Source: JAJEAD01 sp965221555
GTDB taxonomy: Bacteria > Pseudomonadota > Gammaproteobacteria > HK1
Assembly: GCA_965221555.1 (NCBI GenBank)
Contig: OZ244895.1
Coordinates: 682,001-746,000 of the forward strand
Reading direction: 5' to 3'
Length of the DNA: 64,000 nt
The notes below the pieces were generated by a model. The model saw nothing but the letters and a program-made list of their open reading frames with translations, had not been told where the DNA came from and did not search any database. A program made the translations under genes and the position numbers. Shown here in pieces: positions 17,841-26,066 of this stretch (the stretch's first letter is position 1; each line of letters starts with the position of its first letter).

Positions 17841-18959
17841 TCACCGCGGCGGACTTCGCTTAGCGGCGCGTTCGAAGGCCTCGGGGTCGAGTTCGACGCC
17901 GAGCCCCGGCCCCTCCGGCGCAAAGGCGAATCCCCTCTCGAAGCGCAGCGGCGTCGCGAGGAGGTCTTCCTCCTGATAGAGCGACCCGCAGGTGTCGCTG
18001 TCGAAGTCGAGGTTCGGCATCGCGATGCCGAGGTGGATCTGCGCGGCGGTGCCGATGCCAAGCTCGGGCATGCTCCCGATCATGCAGCCGAGCCCCGCCT
18101 GCTCGGCGAGGGTGAAGATGCGGGCCGCATTCTGGATGCCCCCGGATTCGGATACGTAGACATTGAGCACGTCGGCGGCCTCGCGGCGGATGACCTCCAT
18201 CGCGGTGGGGGGCGGACCGATCGATTCGTCGGCCATGATGGGAAGCGACACCGAGCGGCGGACCTCGGCCATGGCGTGCAGGTCGTGCGCCGGCATCGGC
18301 TGTTCCAGCATCTCGGGCTCGAAGTCCGTGATCCGCTCGACGAGCCGGATCGCTTCCTTGGCGCTGCTCATGGCCATGTTGGCGTCCACCCGCACCCGAT
18401 GCCCGGAGCCGACCGCTTCGCGGACGTGGCGCACCGCCTCGGCGTCGCGTTCCAGACCCTGGCCGGTCTTGACCTTGACGGTTCGAAAGCCCTCGTCGGC
18501 GCGCTCGAGCGCGTACTGCGCCATCTGTTCCGGTTCACCGTGGGGAATCGAGTAGCTGAGGGGGATCCGGTCGCGCATCCGGCCGCCGAGCAGCGTGTAC
18601 ACCGGCATTCCGAGCGCCTTCCCGGCAAGGTCCCACAGAGCCATCTCCACCCCCGCGATCGCGAGCGGGCCGTCGGGGAGCTGGCGCTCCATCGCGCGCA
18701 GGGCGCTCGTGATCGCGAGCGGATCGTGGCCGATGAGCACCGGGGCCAGGCGTTCGTCGACATCGCGGCAGAGCAGGGGGCCGCGCCGGGCGAAGACACT
18801 TGCGAGCTCACCGAGGCCGGTCAGCCCCTCGTCGGTGCGCACCTGCACGATGCCGTGTTCGGACACGTCGGCGGGGCCGAGTGCGGTGCGGGCCACCGCG
18901 CCGTAAGCGCGCCGCCGCGGCACGTAGACCGCGGTGGTCTCGATCGATGTGATCCTCAC
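17841..18959 (-). CDS. Mandelate racemase/muconate lactonizing enzyme family protein
   Basis: A 372-residue enolase-superfamily enzyme. The catalytic Lys-x-Lys is in RTVKVKTGQG, metal ligands are the Asp of VRVDANMA, the Glu of EMLEQPMP and the Asp/Glu of IMADESIG, as in the muconate cycloisomerase/dipeptide-epimerase branch. These enzymes abstract a proton alpha to a carboxylate. The GTG start at 18959 overlaps the creatininase stop (GTGA) and has GAGGAG upstream, which decides against the longer frame to 19100. Co-translation with a creatininase-family hydrolase suggests a joint catabolic route; the substrate is not evident. Confidence 0.9.
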   Translation of the reverse strand: MRITSIETTAVYVPRRRAYGAVARTALGPADVSEHGIVQVRTDEGLTGLGELASVFARRGPLLCRDVDERLAPVLIGHDPLAITSALRAMERQLPDGPLAIAGVEMALWDLAGKALGMPVYTLLGGRMRDRIPLSYSIPHGEPEQMAQYALERADEGFRTVKVKTGQGLERDAEAVRHVREAVGSGHRVRVDANMAMSSAKEAIRLVERITDFEPEMLEQPMPAHDLHAMAEVRRSVSLPIMADESIGPPPTAMEVIRREAADVLNVYVSESGGIQNAARIFTLAEQAGLGCMIGSMPELGIGTAAQIHLGIAMPNLDFDSDTCGSLYQEEDLLATPLRFERGFAFAPEGPGLGVELDPEAFERAAKRSPPR

Positions 18960-19717
18960 GAGCGCCAGATCTCCTCGTTGGTCAGGGCTTCGGCAACGCC
19001 GTCCGCCGCCGCCCGGAGCAGACGCTCCCCTTTCTCGGCGCTCGCCGCCGCCGGGAATCCGATGACCCCCGACTCGGTCATCTCGTCGAACCCTCGCCAC
19101 CGGTACACCCCGCCCGACACGCTGAGGTTACGCGCAACGCCGGCGACGCGCGCCATCTCGTCCCGGTCGACGAGCTCTGGTTCGAGCGCCAGCATCATCG
19201 AGGTCTCCGCCTCGCAGGCGTGGGCGACGCCCGTCTGCTCGTCGAGGATCTCCCGAAACGCGTCCGCGACGCCGGAGACCGTCCAGTAGGTGGCGCTGAC
19301 GACGCTTGCTCCCAGCTCGCGTTGCAGCTCGCCGGCGATGACATCGAGGGCCTTGATGTTGCCCCCGTGTCCGTTCAGCAGGGCCAGACGCCGGAATCCG
19401 TGGCGCAGGATGGATTCGCACACGCAGCGGATGAGCGCGTGGAAGGTGGCGAAGTCCAGAGTGATGGTGGCGCCGAAGGCCATGTGGTGTTCCGCCAGCC
19501 CGCACCACAGGGTCGGGGCGACGACCACGGCCTGGTGCTCCGCAATCCGGGCGGCTGCCCCCTTCGCGACTTCGCCCGCGAGGCGCGCGTCCACCTGTAC
19601 CGGCAGGTGCGGGCCGTGCTGCTCGGTCGAACCGACCGGGATGATCACCATCGCGTCGGCCTTTGCGAGGGCGCGAAGCTCCGGCGCGCGCAGCTTGTGC
19701 CACTCAGTTTCCTTCAT
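18956..19717 (-). CDS. Creatininase-family amidohydrolase
   Basis: A 253-residue hydrolase of the creatininase/FAPy-hydrolase family, which opens cyclic or formamide C-N bonds at a dinuclear metal centre. Metal ligands are visible: Glu and His in PVGSTEQHGPHLP, the Asp in VQVDARLAG, the His of LLNGHGGNIKAL, and the Glu in ACEAETSMML. Length is normal for the family. It overlaps the downstream racemase by four bases and starts 15 bases after the dioxygenase stop, so the three are one operon. Creatinine itself need not be the substrate; MftE-like and riboflavin-related hydrolases share these motifs. Confidence 0.88.
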   Translation of the reverse strand: MKETEWHKLRAPELRALAKADAMVIIPVGSTEQHGPHLPVQVDARLAGEVAKGAAARIAEHQAVVVAPTLWCGLAEHHMAFGATITLDFATFHALIRCVCESILRHGFRRLALLNGHGGNIKALDVIAGELQRELGASVVSATYWTVSGVADAFREILDEQTGVAHACEAETSMMLALEPELVDRDEMARVAGVARNLSVSGGVYRWRGFDEMTESGVIGFPAAASAEKGERLLRAAADGVAEALTNEEIWRS

Positions 19718-19732
19718 GGAAGGCGTCCCTCC

Positions 19733-20587
19733 CTATCGGCCGAGTGGCGTGCCCTCGACAGTGATGCGGTGCATGTAGCGCCGCTGGCCCGGATAGTCGT
19801 TCAGCGCGAAGTGCCAGGTCGCGCGGTTGTCCCAGAACGCGAGCGAGCCGCGCCGCCACCGGAAGCGACAGGTGAACTCGGGCCGGGAGCCGTGACGGTA
19901 CAGGAACTCAAGCAGCGGGGCCGACTCCTCCGGGGTCCAGCCCTCGAAGCGCACCGTGAAGCCCTTGTTTACATAGAGGGACTCGCGATGCGTCTCGGGG
20001 TGCCGGATCACCACGGGGTGCACCGCGTCCTGGGTCGCCGCCGCCTGCTGGCCGAAGCGGCCCTCGAGATCGGCCCCGTAGGCGCCCGGACCGAAGACGT
20101 GTCGGCTCGAGTGCACCGCGTTCATGCCGCGCAGCATGTCTTTCAGCCCCTCCGACAGGGCGTCGAAGGCGGCGCCCATGCTCGCGAAGAGCGTATCCCC
20201 GCCCGTCTCGGGCACCTCGTGCGCATAGAGTATCGAGCCAAGCGCCGGTTCGAGGTCGTAGGAGTGGTCGGTGTGCCAGCCGCCGCCGATGTTCTGGTCG
20301 TGGTGCGGCTCCTTCAGCACCTCGGCGATGAGCGGGTGGCCGTCCACCGGCCGGAAGAAACGGTTGACGTTGATGTCTCCCCACTTGCGCGCAAAGGCCA
20401 CGTGCTGCTCGGGGCTGAGCGCCTGCTCGCGAAAGAAGATCACCCCGTGGGCACGGAACGCGTCGCGGATCTCGGAGAACTGCTCCTCCCCGACATCGGC
20501 CGACAAGTCGACCCCGAAGATCTCCGCTCCCACCACCCCGGACAGAGGCCTCACTTCGATGGTCTGGTAGGCGTTGTTCGCTGTCAT
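19733..20587 (-). CDS. TauD/TfdA-family 2-oxoglutarate dioxygenase (copy 1)
   Basis: A 284-residue Fe(II)/2-oxoglutarate-dependent dioxygenase. The iron triad is the HxD of GGGWHTDHSYD with the distal His in FALNDYPGQRRYMHRITVEG; the 2-oxoglutarate Arg follows in the same segment (RYMHR). TauD/TfdA enzymes hydroxylate a substrate next to sulfur, oxygen or nitrogen, releasing sulfite, an alcohol or amine fragments. First gene of an operon with creatininase and mandelate-racemase-family genes. ATG at 20587 (MTANNAYQTI) is preferred to the upstream frame. A paralogue sits at 62204-63055; conserved GGDT, FVN and WDNR blocks are shared. Confidence 0.9.
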   Translation of the reverse strand: MTANNAYQTIEVRPLSGVVGAEIFGVDLSADVGEEQFSEIRDAFRAHGVIFFREQALSPEQHVAFARKWGDINVNRFFRPVDGHPLIAEVLKEPHHDQNIGGGWHTDHSYDLEPALGSILYAHEVPETGGDTLFASMGAAFDALSEGLKDMLRGMNAVHSSRHVFGPGAYGADLEGRFGQQAAATQDAVHPVVIRHPETHRESLYVNKGFTVRFEGWTPEESAPLLEFLYRHGSRPEFTCRFRWRRGSLAFWDNRATWHFALNDYPGQRRYMHRITVEGTPLGR

Positions 20588-21011
20588 GTCATGGCGCCCG
20601 CCGCGCTGCTCCCACTGGTCCCGCACTCTAGATCAGACCAGCCTCCGCTGCCACGAGTGCGCGTCACGCCGCGGTGTTTCACCGACTCTCGTCGCAGGGG
20701 TCCGCGATGCCGGTCGAAGACGTTGAACCGCTGCGTCCGACCGTTACACGCGCGCCGCACGCCGTCTCGCGGCCGTATTCGTCGCCGTATGTCGGTTCCA
20801 GATGAGTCAACCCCGGTGCCGTTCAATACAACGATGACTCTCCTTCCTGAGTGAAGTCTCGTCTCGTCATGAGGACTGACTGGGACACGGAATGCACCAG
20901 AAAACTCGTTCACAGCAAGCGGACTGTCGACGACGGTGGTTGAGAGGGCAGTCGAACTTACGCTCCGCTGAATAGAAGAACGCAATGGCAAAGTTGAGCC
21001 AACGAGGTGGC
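20588..21011. other. Intergenic with solo repeat end
   Basis: No gene is seen. At about 20660-20700, read leftward, is a repeat end (GAGTCGGTGAAACACCGCGG) placed about 75 bases upstream of the dioxygenase start. From about 20800 onward GC falls, marking the start of an accessory patch that reaches about 23.5 kb. Confidence 0.45.
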
Positions 21012-21800
21012 TCAGAGATTCAAACCCAGATCTTGAGCCCGCCGCGTCAGCGTCTGGTAGTCGTCATCCCGAAGGACGCGCCAAGTACCATCCGTGCGCA
21101 GTCGTGCTTCACACAGGGGATTGTCCGGCCAATCGCCAAGCAAGACTAACCAATGACAGTCAAGCGCCACAAAGTGACCCATTCGAGTTTGGGGTCGGCC
21201 GTAGTGACCTTCTGTTACATACCCCGGGCAGATGATGCCCCCGGAGGCGTCTCTAGTCAGCGATGATCGGAAAGTTATTTGTCCGAAGACCTGGAACTCG
21301 AGGTCGCTTCCAGGATCGCCGGAGAGGAGCCGACTCCGGAGTCGAGATTCCTCGTCAGTGGTCAGGGAGAATCCGGTCCAATCCACTTTTTCCGCATGGT
21401 GCATCAAGAACAGTGTTGAGAGTACCCAAAGCTTAACAGGACCGTATTGGATTCCTTCGAAACGACTCATCCGCTCGTTATACTCGTGGTCGGAATAAAG
21501 CACAGGTCGCGGGCTACGTCCGTCGCCTGTGCCGACGAAGGTTGCAGCTACAATCGCCTCCCACTTACGACGATGCTCTTCGCATCCACCGCATAGCAGA
21601 CGCTCAACGTCCCAGGATTGATCCAGGGGTAGTCGAGGGGGTTCCAAGTTGGAGATACGTTCAAGCGCTTGTCTATCCCCGTCTTGAGCAGCTCGTAACG
21701 CGAACCGAGAGATGATATGCGATCGCTGTAACTTCGCATGACGACGACACAACCGACAATGGTCCTGCATAGGACTTAAATACTCATCCCGTTCTGACAA
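21012..21800 (-). CDS. Zinc-knuckle/HNH-like protein of unknown function
   Basis: A 262-residue protein with a split zinc-binding signature near the N-terminus: CRLC at residues 15-18, SHIISRF at 27-33, and LLCGGCEEHRRKWE at 69-82. This C2...SHII...CxxC order is shared by uncharacterised bacterial proteins with an HNH-like treble-clef start, often found in accessory regions. The rest (residues 90-262) is unassigned; no transmembrane segments are evident. It is lower in GC than the catabolic genes. An internal ATG at residue 11 is an equally good start. Nuclease activity is not demonstrated by the sequence, since the usual second HNH histidine-asparagine motif is not clear. Confidence 0.65.
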   Translation of the reverse strand: MSERDEYLSPMQDHCRLCRRHAKLQRSHIISRFALRAAQDGDRQALERISNLEPPRLPLDQSWDVERLLCGGCEEHRRKWEAIVAATFVGTGDGRSPRPVLYSDHEYNERMSRFEGIQYGPVKLWVLSTLFLMHHAEKVDWTGFSLTTDEESRLRSRLLSGDPGSDLEFQVFGQITFRSSLTRDASGGIICPGYVTEGHYGRPQTRMGHFVALDCHWLVLLGDWPDNPLCEARLRTDGTWRVLRDDDYQTLTRRAQDLGLNL

Positions 21801-22103
21801 GATAGGTGGAACACCGTGGTATCCACCTCACGCCGTAGGAAAGCTATGGGGCTTAGTGTTGGACGCTTCACAGTGTGTTGATGGACCTCGGCGTGTGCAT
21901 TTTCGCAATGGGAACACCCACTCTGCATAATCTCCGAGTGTCTACAGACATAGAGTGGCTCCACTATCTGGTTAAAAAAGACGGGTCGAACGTTCTCCTC
22001 CCAACGCGTCGTCACCGATGTGGAGTAGGATGCTTTCGCCGTATACCTGACCAAGAAGGGCGAATTTGTCTTCGTTTTTTGCCGGACAGGTAAGAGGTGT
22101 CGG
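21801..22103. other. Intergenic, no gene recognised
   Basis: About 300 bases of low GC between two leftward hypothetical genes. A leftward 92-codon frame (21776-22054) overlaps the neighbouring gene and has no recognisable content. Presumably holds the promoter of the zinc-knuckle gene. Confidence 0.3.
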
Positions 22104-22691
22104 TCAAGGGCTGAGCACAGTCGCCATCCGATCTGCCCAATCCCTGCCAGCCCGTAAGTCGTTCTCTGTCACCCTCGAAAGATCGCGGAAGACGATCTGG
22201 GACACCTGCTTTCGTGCTCCCTCGGGCGAGCGCTCGTACCCGATTACCAAGCGAAAGATACTGCCGGTGACTATGCGAGAGGCGTCGTGATCGGAGATTA
22301 CGGTTATGGGAATGATGGCTTCTTCGCTCTCATGTTCATGGCCGGCCGTCAGATCGATCATCCGCGCTATGAAATCTTCCTCACCGATGTCAACTACGTA
22401 CCCTTCCCACTCCTGCAAGGCACACAGCGTGGCCCTTCTCGGCACCGGAGGCACGGGAGGCGGAAAGCTCACCAGCGCGACGCTGTCCGCGCTGTTTGCC
22501 GAGCGAAGGGGGGCGTGCAGGGTAGGTGCCTTCATCCCCTGGTAAGCGGAACCTGTCTCGACACTGCGTCGCGCAAGGGCTCTTTTGACCACCTCATCCG
22601 CTACGGATTGGGCGCTTTCCGACCCGTTGTCGGCATTCCCGGCGCGCGTATCCAGATAGCGCGCCGCGGAGGCCTGACCGGATTGCCGCAT
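22104..22691 (-). CDS. Hypothetical protein, second gene of a two-gene set
   Basis: A 195-residue protein I do not recognise. Residues 1-60 look disordered, a short proline-rich linker (FPPPVPPVPRR) follows at about 76-86, and residues 88-195 look like a compact mixed alpha/beta domain (LQEWEGYVVDIGEEDFIARMIDL ... IPITVISDHDASRIVTGSIFRLVIGYERSP) with charged ends. It begins just ten bases after the stop of the frameshifted gene upstream and runs the same way, so the two were probably co-transcribed. No catalytic motif is visible. Confidence 0.65.
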   Translation of the reverse strand: MRQSGQASAARYLDTRAGNADNGSESAQSVADEVVKRALARRSVETGSAYQGMKAPTLHAPLRSANSADSVALVSFPPPVPPVPRRATLCALQEWEGYVVDIGEEDFIARMIDLTAGHEHESEEAIIPITVISDHDASRIVTGSIFRLVIGYERSPEGARKQVSQIVFRDLSRVTENDLRAGRDWADRMATVLSP

Positions 22692-22700
22692 TACTGTCTC

Positions 22701-23400
22701 CTACCTGTCCGCCGTTAGGCTCATTAGATAATTGACGATGTCAGCCGCGCGGTTAATAGACTCATCGAAGCCATCCTCGAGAAACCCGATCAGCGCCTCG
22801 CGTCCGTCGGGCTCGGGTGCCGCGCTGTCGATCGCATAATGATCGTTGACTTGAACGTAGATCCCCAAACGTCCGTCGCCGATTCGACGGCTCTACCGTT
22901 ACGTTAATCTTACCGCTTGGTGGCCTGCCCGCCGGCCGAAGCTGGCTCATGTTAAGCGACGTCATCCCGCCGCATTCTCCCGGTAACTGGAGCAACTCGG
23001 CGCATCCGCACCATGGTTCCACTGGCGCCAGGATTTTGCCGACCCCATCCCGTGCGGCAGCGTTCAGTGCTCGGAAATGGACGGCGCGGATGATGCGGAG
23101 CGCATTAATTGGCGTATGGGGGAGCAGTTCCTTGAATACGTGGATTACGAGGTCGCGTACGCGAACGTGCGGTCCCTGCTGCGTATCGGCCTGGAATGTG
23201 TCGGAAGTGACTTGAAGCTCAATCCACTCGGTCGTGAAGACCATCAGCCCGGGATGGGCGACTTGGAGAGCGGCATTCTCGGCGACCGGCTTCGGCAGCA
23301 CTTCGTGCAGGGCGAACCAAGCCGGCGTGAAGATCGCCGGATTGAAGTTGCCCCGCAGCACGACGCCTACACTGCTGATCTCCGGATCAATCCGCATCAT
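22701..23400 (-). pseudogene. Conserved hypothetical protein gene broken by a frameshift
   Basis: Starts at ATG 23400 (or 23397) with GAGGAGG directly upstream, and reads MMRIDPEISSVGVVLRGNFN through KINVTVEPSN near 22885. Beyond that, the frame loses sense, while the +1 frame continues sensibly: GDGRLGIYVQVNDHYAID, then GFLEDGFDESINRAADIV, to TAG at 22703-22701. Rejoined, it would be about 232 residues. The junction lies at about 22876-22890, where a short CGG-rich stretch could have lost five bases. Family resembles uncharacterised bacterial proteins with a terminal NDHY motif; function unknown. Either a recent pseudogene or a sequencing error. Confidence 0.75.
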
Positions 23401-23588
23401 GCCTCCTCGGCCGTCGCCTCGGCTCTGTCTACAGGCATCGTAACGCAGTCAGCGCCCGGCGCGGGCTCATTCTATAAACCGTCGGAGCGATTGAGCGCGA
23501 TTAAGGCACGACAATTCTCCTCTTCGAGGGAGAGCGTGTTGACCCAACCGGCGTGAAACAGCCCTGGCCAGGGGCTATGGAGTGGCAC

Positions 23589-24359
23589 CTACCAAGCGGT
23601 CATGCCGCCGTCGATGACCAGCTCTGAGCCGGTGACGAAGGCGGATTCGTCGCTTGCGAGGTAGAGGATCCCGTAGGCAATGTCGTCGGCGGTGCCGAGG
23701 CGGCGCATCGGGGTTTTGCGCAGCAGGGCGTCGCGTACCTCGGTCGGGGCGAAAGCCTCGCGGGTGAGGGGGGTGTCGGCGTAGCCCGGATGCACGGAGT
23801 TCACGCGGATGTTCTCTCGGGCGTACTGGAGCGCCGCGGACTTGGTGAAGATCCGGATGGCTCCCTTGGCGGCCGAGTAGGCGGGTGAATCGGGGGAGCC
23901 CACGATGCCCATGATGGAGGAGATGTTGATGATCGAGCCGCCTCCGCCCGCACGCATCGCCGGAATCGCGGCCCGCGTGCCCAGGAACACCCCCTTCGCA
24001 TGCACCGCGAGCTCGGCGTCCCAGTCCGCCTCGGAGAGGTCTTCCACCCGCGCCATGATCGAGATTCCCGCGTTGTTGACGAGGATGTCGAGCTTCCCGA
24101 AGGTATCGATGGTCGCCTCGATCGCGTCCGTCCACTGCGATGCCGAGGTCACGTCGAGGTGCAGGTAGCGCGCGTCACCCCCCGCCTCGCGCAGGGCCGA
24201 CGCGGCGTCTTCTCCGAGCTCGTCCCGCACATCGGTTATCAGCACCTTCGCGCCTTCACGCACGAATAGGTGGGCGGCGGCGCCTCCGAAGCCCATGAGC
24301 TTGCCCGGCAGCGCGGCGGCGGCTCCGGTGATCAGCGCTACCTTGCCCTCAAGTCGCAT
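23589..24359 (-). CDS. Short-chain dehydrogenase/reductase (FabG-like)
   Basis: A 256-residue classical SDR. The nucleotide-binding glycine motif is atypically spread (GAAAALPGKLMGFGGAAAHLF in place of TGxxxGIG), NNAG is at about 89-92, the catalytic Ser is in INISSIMG, and the YxxxK is in YSAAKGA. An Asp in ITDVRDE suggests NAD preference. The segment VNSVHPGYADTPLT and the C-terminal DESAFVTGSELVIDGGMTAW are standard. ATG at 24359 (MRLEGKV) has GAGGAG just upstream and is preferred over the frame starting 24374. It runs leftward, after the amidase gene. Confidence 0.9.
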   Translation of the reverse strand: MRLEGKVALITGAAAALPGKLMGFGGAAAHLFVREGAKVLITDVRDELGEDAASALREAGGDARYLHLDVTSASQWTDAIEATIDTFGKLDILVNNAGISIMARVEDLSEADWDAELAVHAKGVFLGTRAAIPAMRAGGGGSIINISSIMGIVGSPDSPAYSAAKGAIRIFTKSAALQYARENIRVNSVHPGYADTPLTREAFAPTEVRDALLRKTPMRRLGTADDIAYGILYLASDESAFVTGSELVIDGGMTAW

Positions 24360-24448
24360 GGTTGCTCCTCGCATCGGGTTGCCATCCTGGCCGCGGGCTC
24401 AGCCGAACGACGGCTCTTGGCGCGGGTGGTGGTCGACTTGGCGCCGGC

Positions 24449-25867
24449 TCAGGCGATCGCGGGGCGCCGCCGCCCGTGGCCCGTCGCCTGCTCGAAGGCG
24501 TGGGCGAGCTGAAGCACCGCGAAGTCGTGGTGATGGCGTCCGACGATCTGCAGCCCTACCGGTAGGCCTTCGCGGCTGAAGCCCCCGGGCACGGATACGG
24601 CGGGATGCCCGGTGACCGTGATCGCGTAGCACAGTCCCATCCAGTCGATGTAGGTCTCCATCTTCCTGCCGTTGATCTCGCGCACCCAGGGCACGTCGAT
24701 GGAGAAGGGAAGCACCTGCACCGCGGGCAGGACGAGGAACTCGTAGGTCTGGAAAAACTCGAAGACGCGCTGGTAGAGCGCGCTGCGCTTGGCGATGGCG
24801 CGCGCGACATCGAGTCCGGTGAGGGGGAGCCCCTGTTCGATGTTCCAGATCACGGTGTCTTTCATCTGGTCCCGGTGCGCGCGGTAGTCGGCCTCCCGGT
24901 CCGCCGCCGCCTTCCACGCGCGCAGCACCTGAAAGATCTCGTCGGCGTCGCTCAAGTCGGGATGGGCGGGCTCGACCGTGCAGCCGATGTCGCCCAAGGC
25001 GGAAAGTGAGCGCTCACATACTTCGACCACCTCCGGCTCTACCTCGTAGCGGCCCAGATTCGGGCTCCAGGCCACCCGGGTGCCGCTGAAATCGCGTTCG
25101 AGCGGCGCGCGGAAGCGTTCGCCCCCTTCGTCGATCGCCATCGGCGCCCGGGGGTCGGGGCCTGCCAGCACCGAGAGCAGCAGGGCGGCGTCGGCCACGC
25201 CGCGCCCCATCGGACCCTGCACCGAAAGCCCTTCCCAGAGATCCTGGCTCAGCCAGTACGGCACCCGCCCCGGCGAGGGCCGAAAACCGACCACGTTGCA
25301 AAAACTCGCCGGGTTTCGCAGCGAGCCGCCGAGGTCGCTGCCGTCGGCGATGGGGAGCATCCCGCAGGCGAGCGCGACCGCAGCCCCGCCACTGCTGCCG
25401 CCGCAGGTGCGATCGAGGTCGTACGGGTTGCGGGTCTTGCCGAAGACCGGGTTGAAGGTCTGCGAGCCGGCGCCGAACTCCGGGGTATTGGTCTTGCCGA
25501 TGATGATCGCGCCGGCCGCGCGCAGGCGTTCGACGATGAGCTCGTCCTGATCCGGCACATGGTCGGCGTAGATGGGGGAGCCGAAGGTAGTGCGGATCCC
25601 ACGGGTCGGCACCAGGTCCTTGTTGGCGGTCGGGAGCCCGTGCAGCGGTCCCACCGCCTCTCCGGCCGCGAGCGCGCGGTCCGCCGCCTCCGCCTCCGCC
25701 AGTGCCCGCTCCGGCAGCAGGGTGGGGATGGCGTTGACCAGCGGGTTCAGGCGCTCGATGCGCGCGAGAAAGGCCGCCATCGCTTCGCGCGCCGACACTT
25801 CGCGGCGCCGGATGCGGCCGGCAAGCTCGGCCGCGCTCGAGAAACAGAGATCGGTGTCTTCGCTCAT
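24449..25867 (-). CDS. Amidase-signature family amidase (second copy)
   Basis: A 472-residue amidase with the Ser-cisSer-Lys triad: K83 in GLPTANKDLV, the serine loop CGGSSGGAAV (155-164), and the nucleophile S182 in GSDLGGSLRNPAS. It differs from the 4.8 kb amidase, with SDLGGS in place of SDSAGS and NKD in place of VKD. Expected to cleave an amide to carboxylate and ammonia. ATG at 25867 (MSEDTDLCF) is preferred; ATG at 25876 adds three residues. It is divergent from the CoA-transferase gene and 90 bases upstream of the SDR, with which it may form an operon. Confidence 0.88.
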   Translation of the reverse strand: MSEDTDLCFSSAAELAGRIRRREVSAREAMAAFLARIERLNPLVNAIPTLLPERALAEAEAADRALAAGEAVGPLHGLPTANKDLVPTRGIRTTFGSPIYADHVPDQDELIVERLRAAGAIIIGKTNTPEFGAGSQTFNPVFGKTRNPYDLDRTCGGSSGGAAVALACGMLPIADGSDLGGSLRNPASFCNVVGFRPSPGRVPYWLSQDLWEGLSVQGPMGRGVADAALLLSVLAGPDPRAPMAIDEGGERFRAPLERDFSGTRVAWSPNLGRYEVEPEVVEVCERSLSALGDIGCTVEPAHPDLSDADEIFQVLRAWKAAADREADYRAHRDQMKDTVIWNIEQGLPLTGLDVARAIAKRSALYQRVFEFFQTYEFLVLPAVQVLPFSIDVPWVREINGRKMETYIDWMGLCYAITVTGHPAVSVPGGFSREGLPVGLQIVGRHHHDFAVLQLAHAFEQATGHGRRRPAIA

Positions 25868-26066
25868 GGGCGGCATCGTCGCGCTCCAGGACGCCGGGGG
25901 CAAGGGGTCCGGTTCTGTCCGCGGGAGGCGTCCGGTGCGGTCTTCGCTTCTGCCGGCGATGCGGAGCTCGTTGGGCGCCAGGCGGTCACCGCCCCGGTTC
26001 CAGGCGTTGTCAGAGCGCGCCGGGCTCGCGATCATGGCGCCGACTCCCGCATCGAGTACTCCGGCC

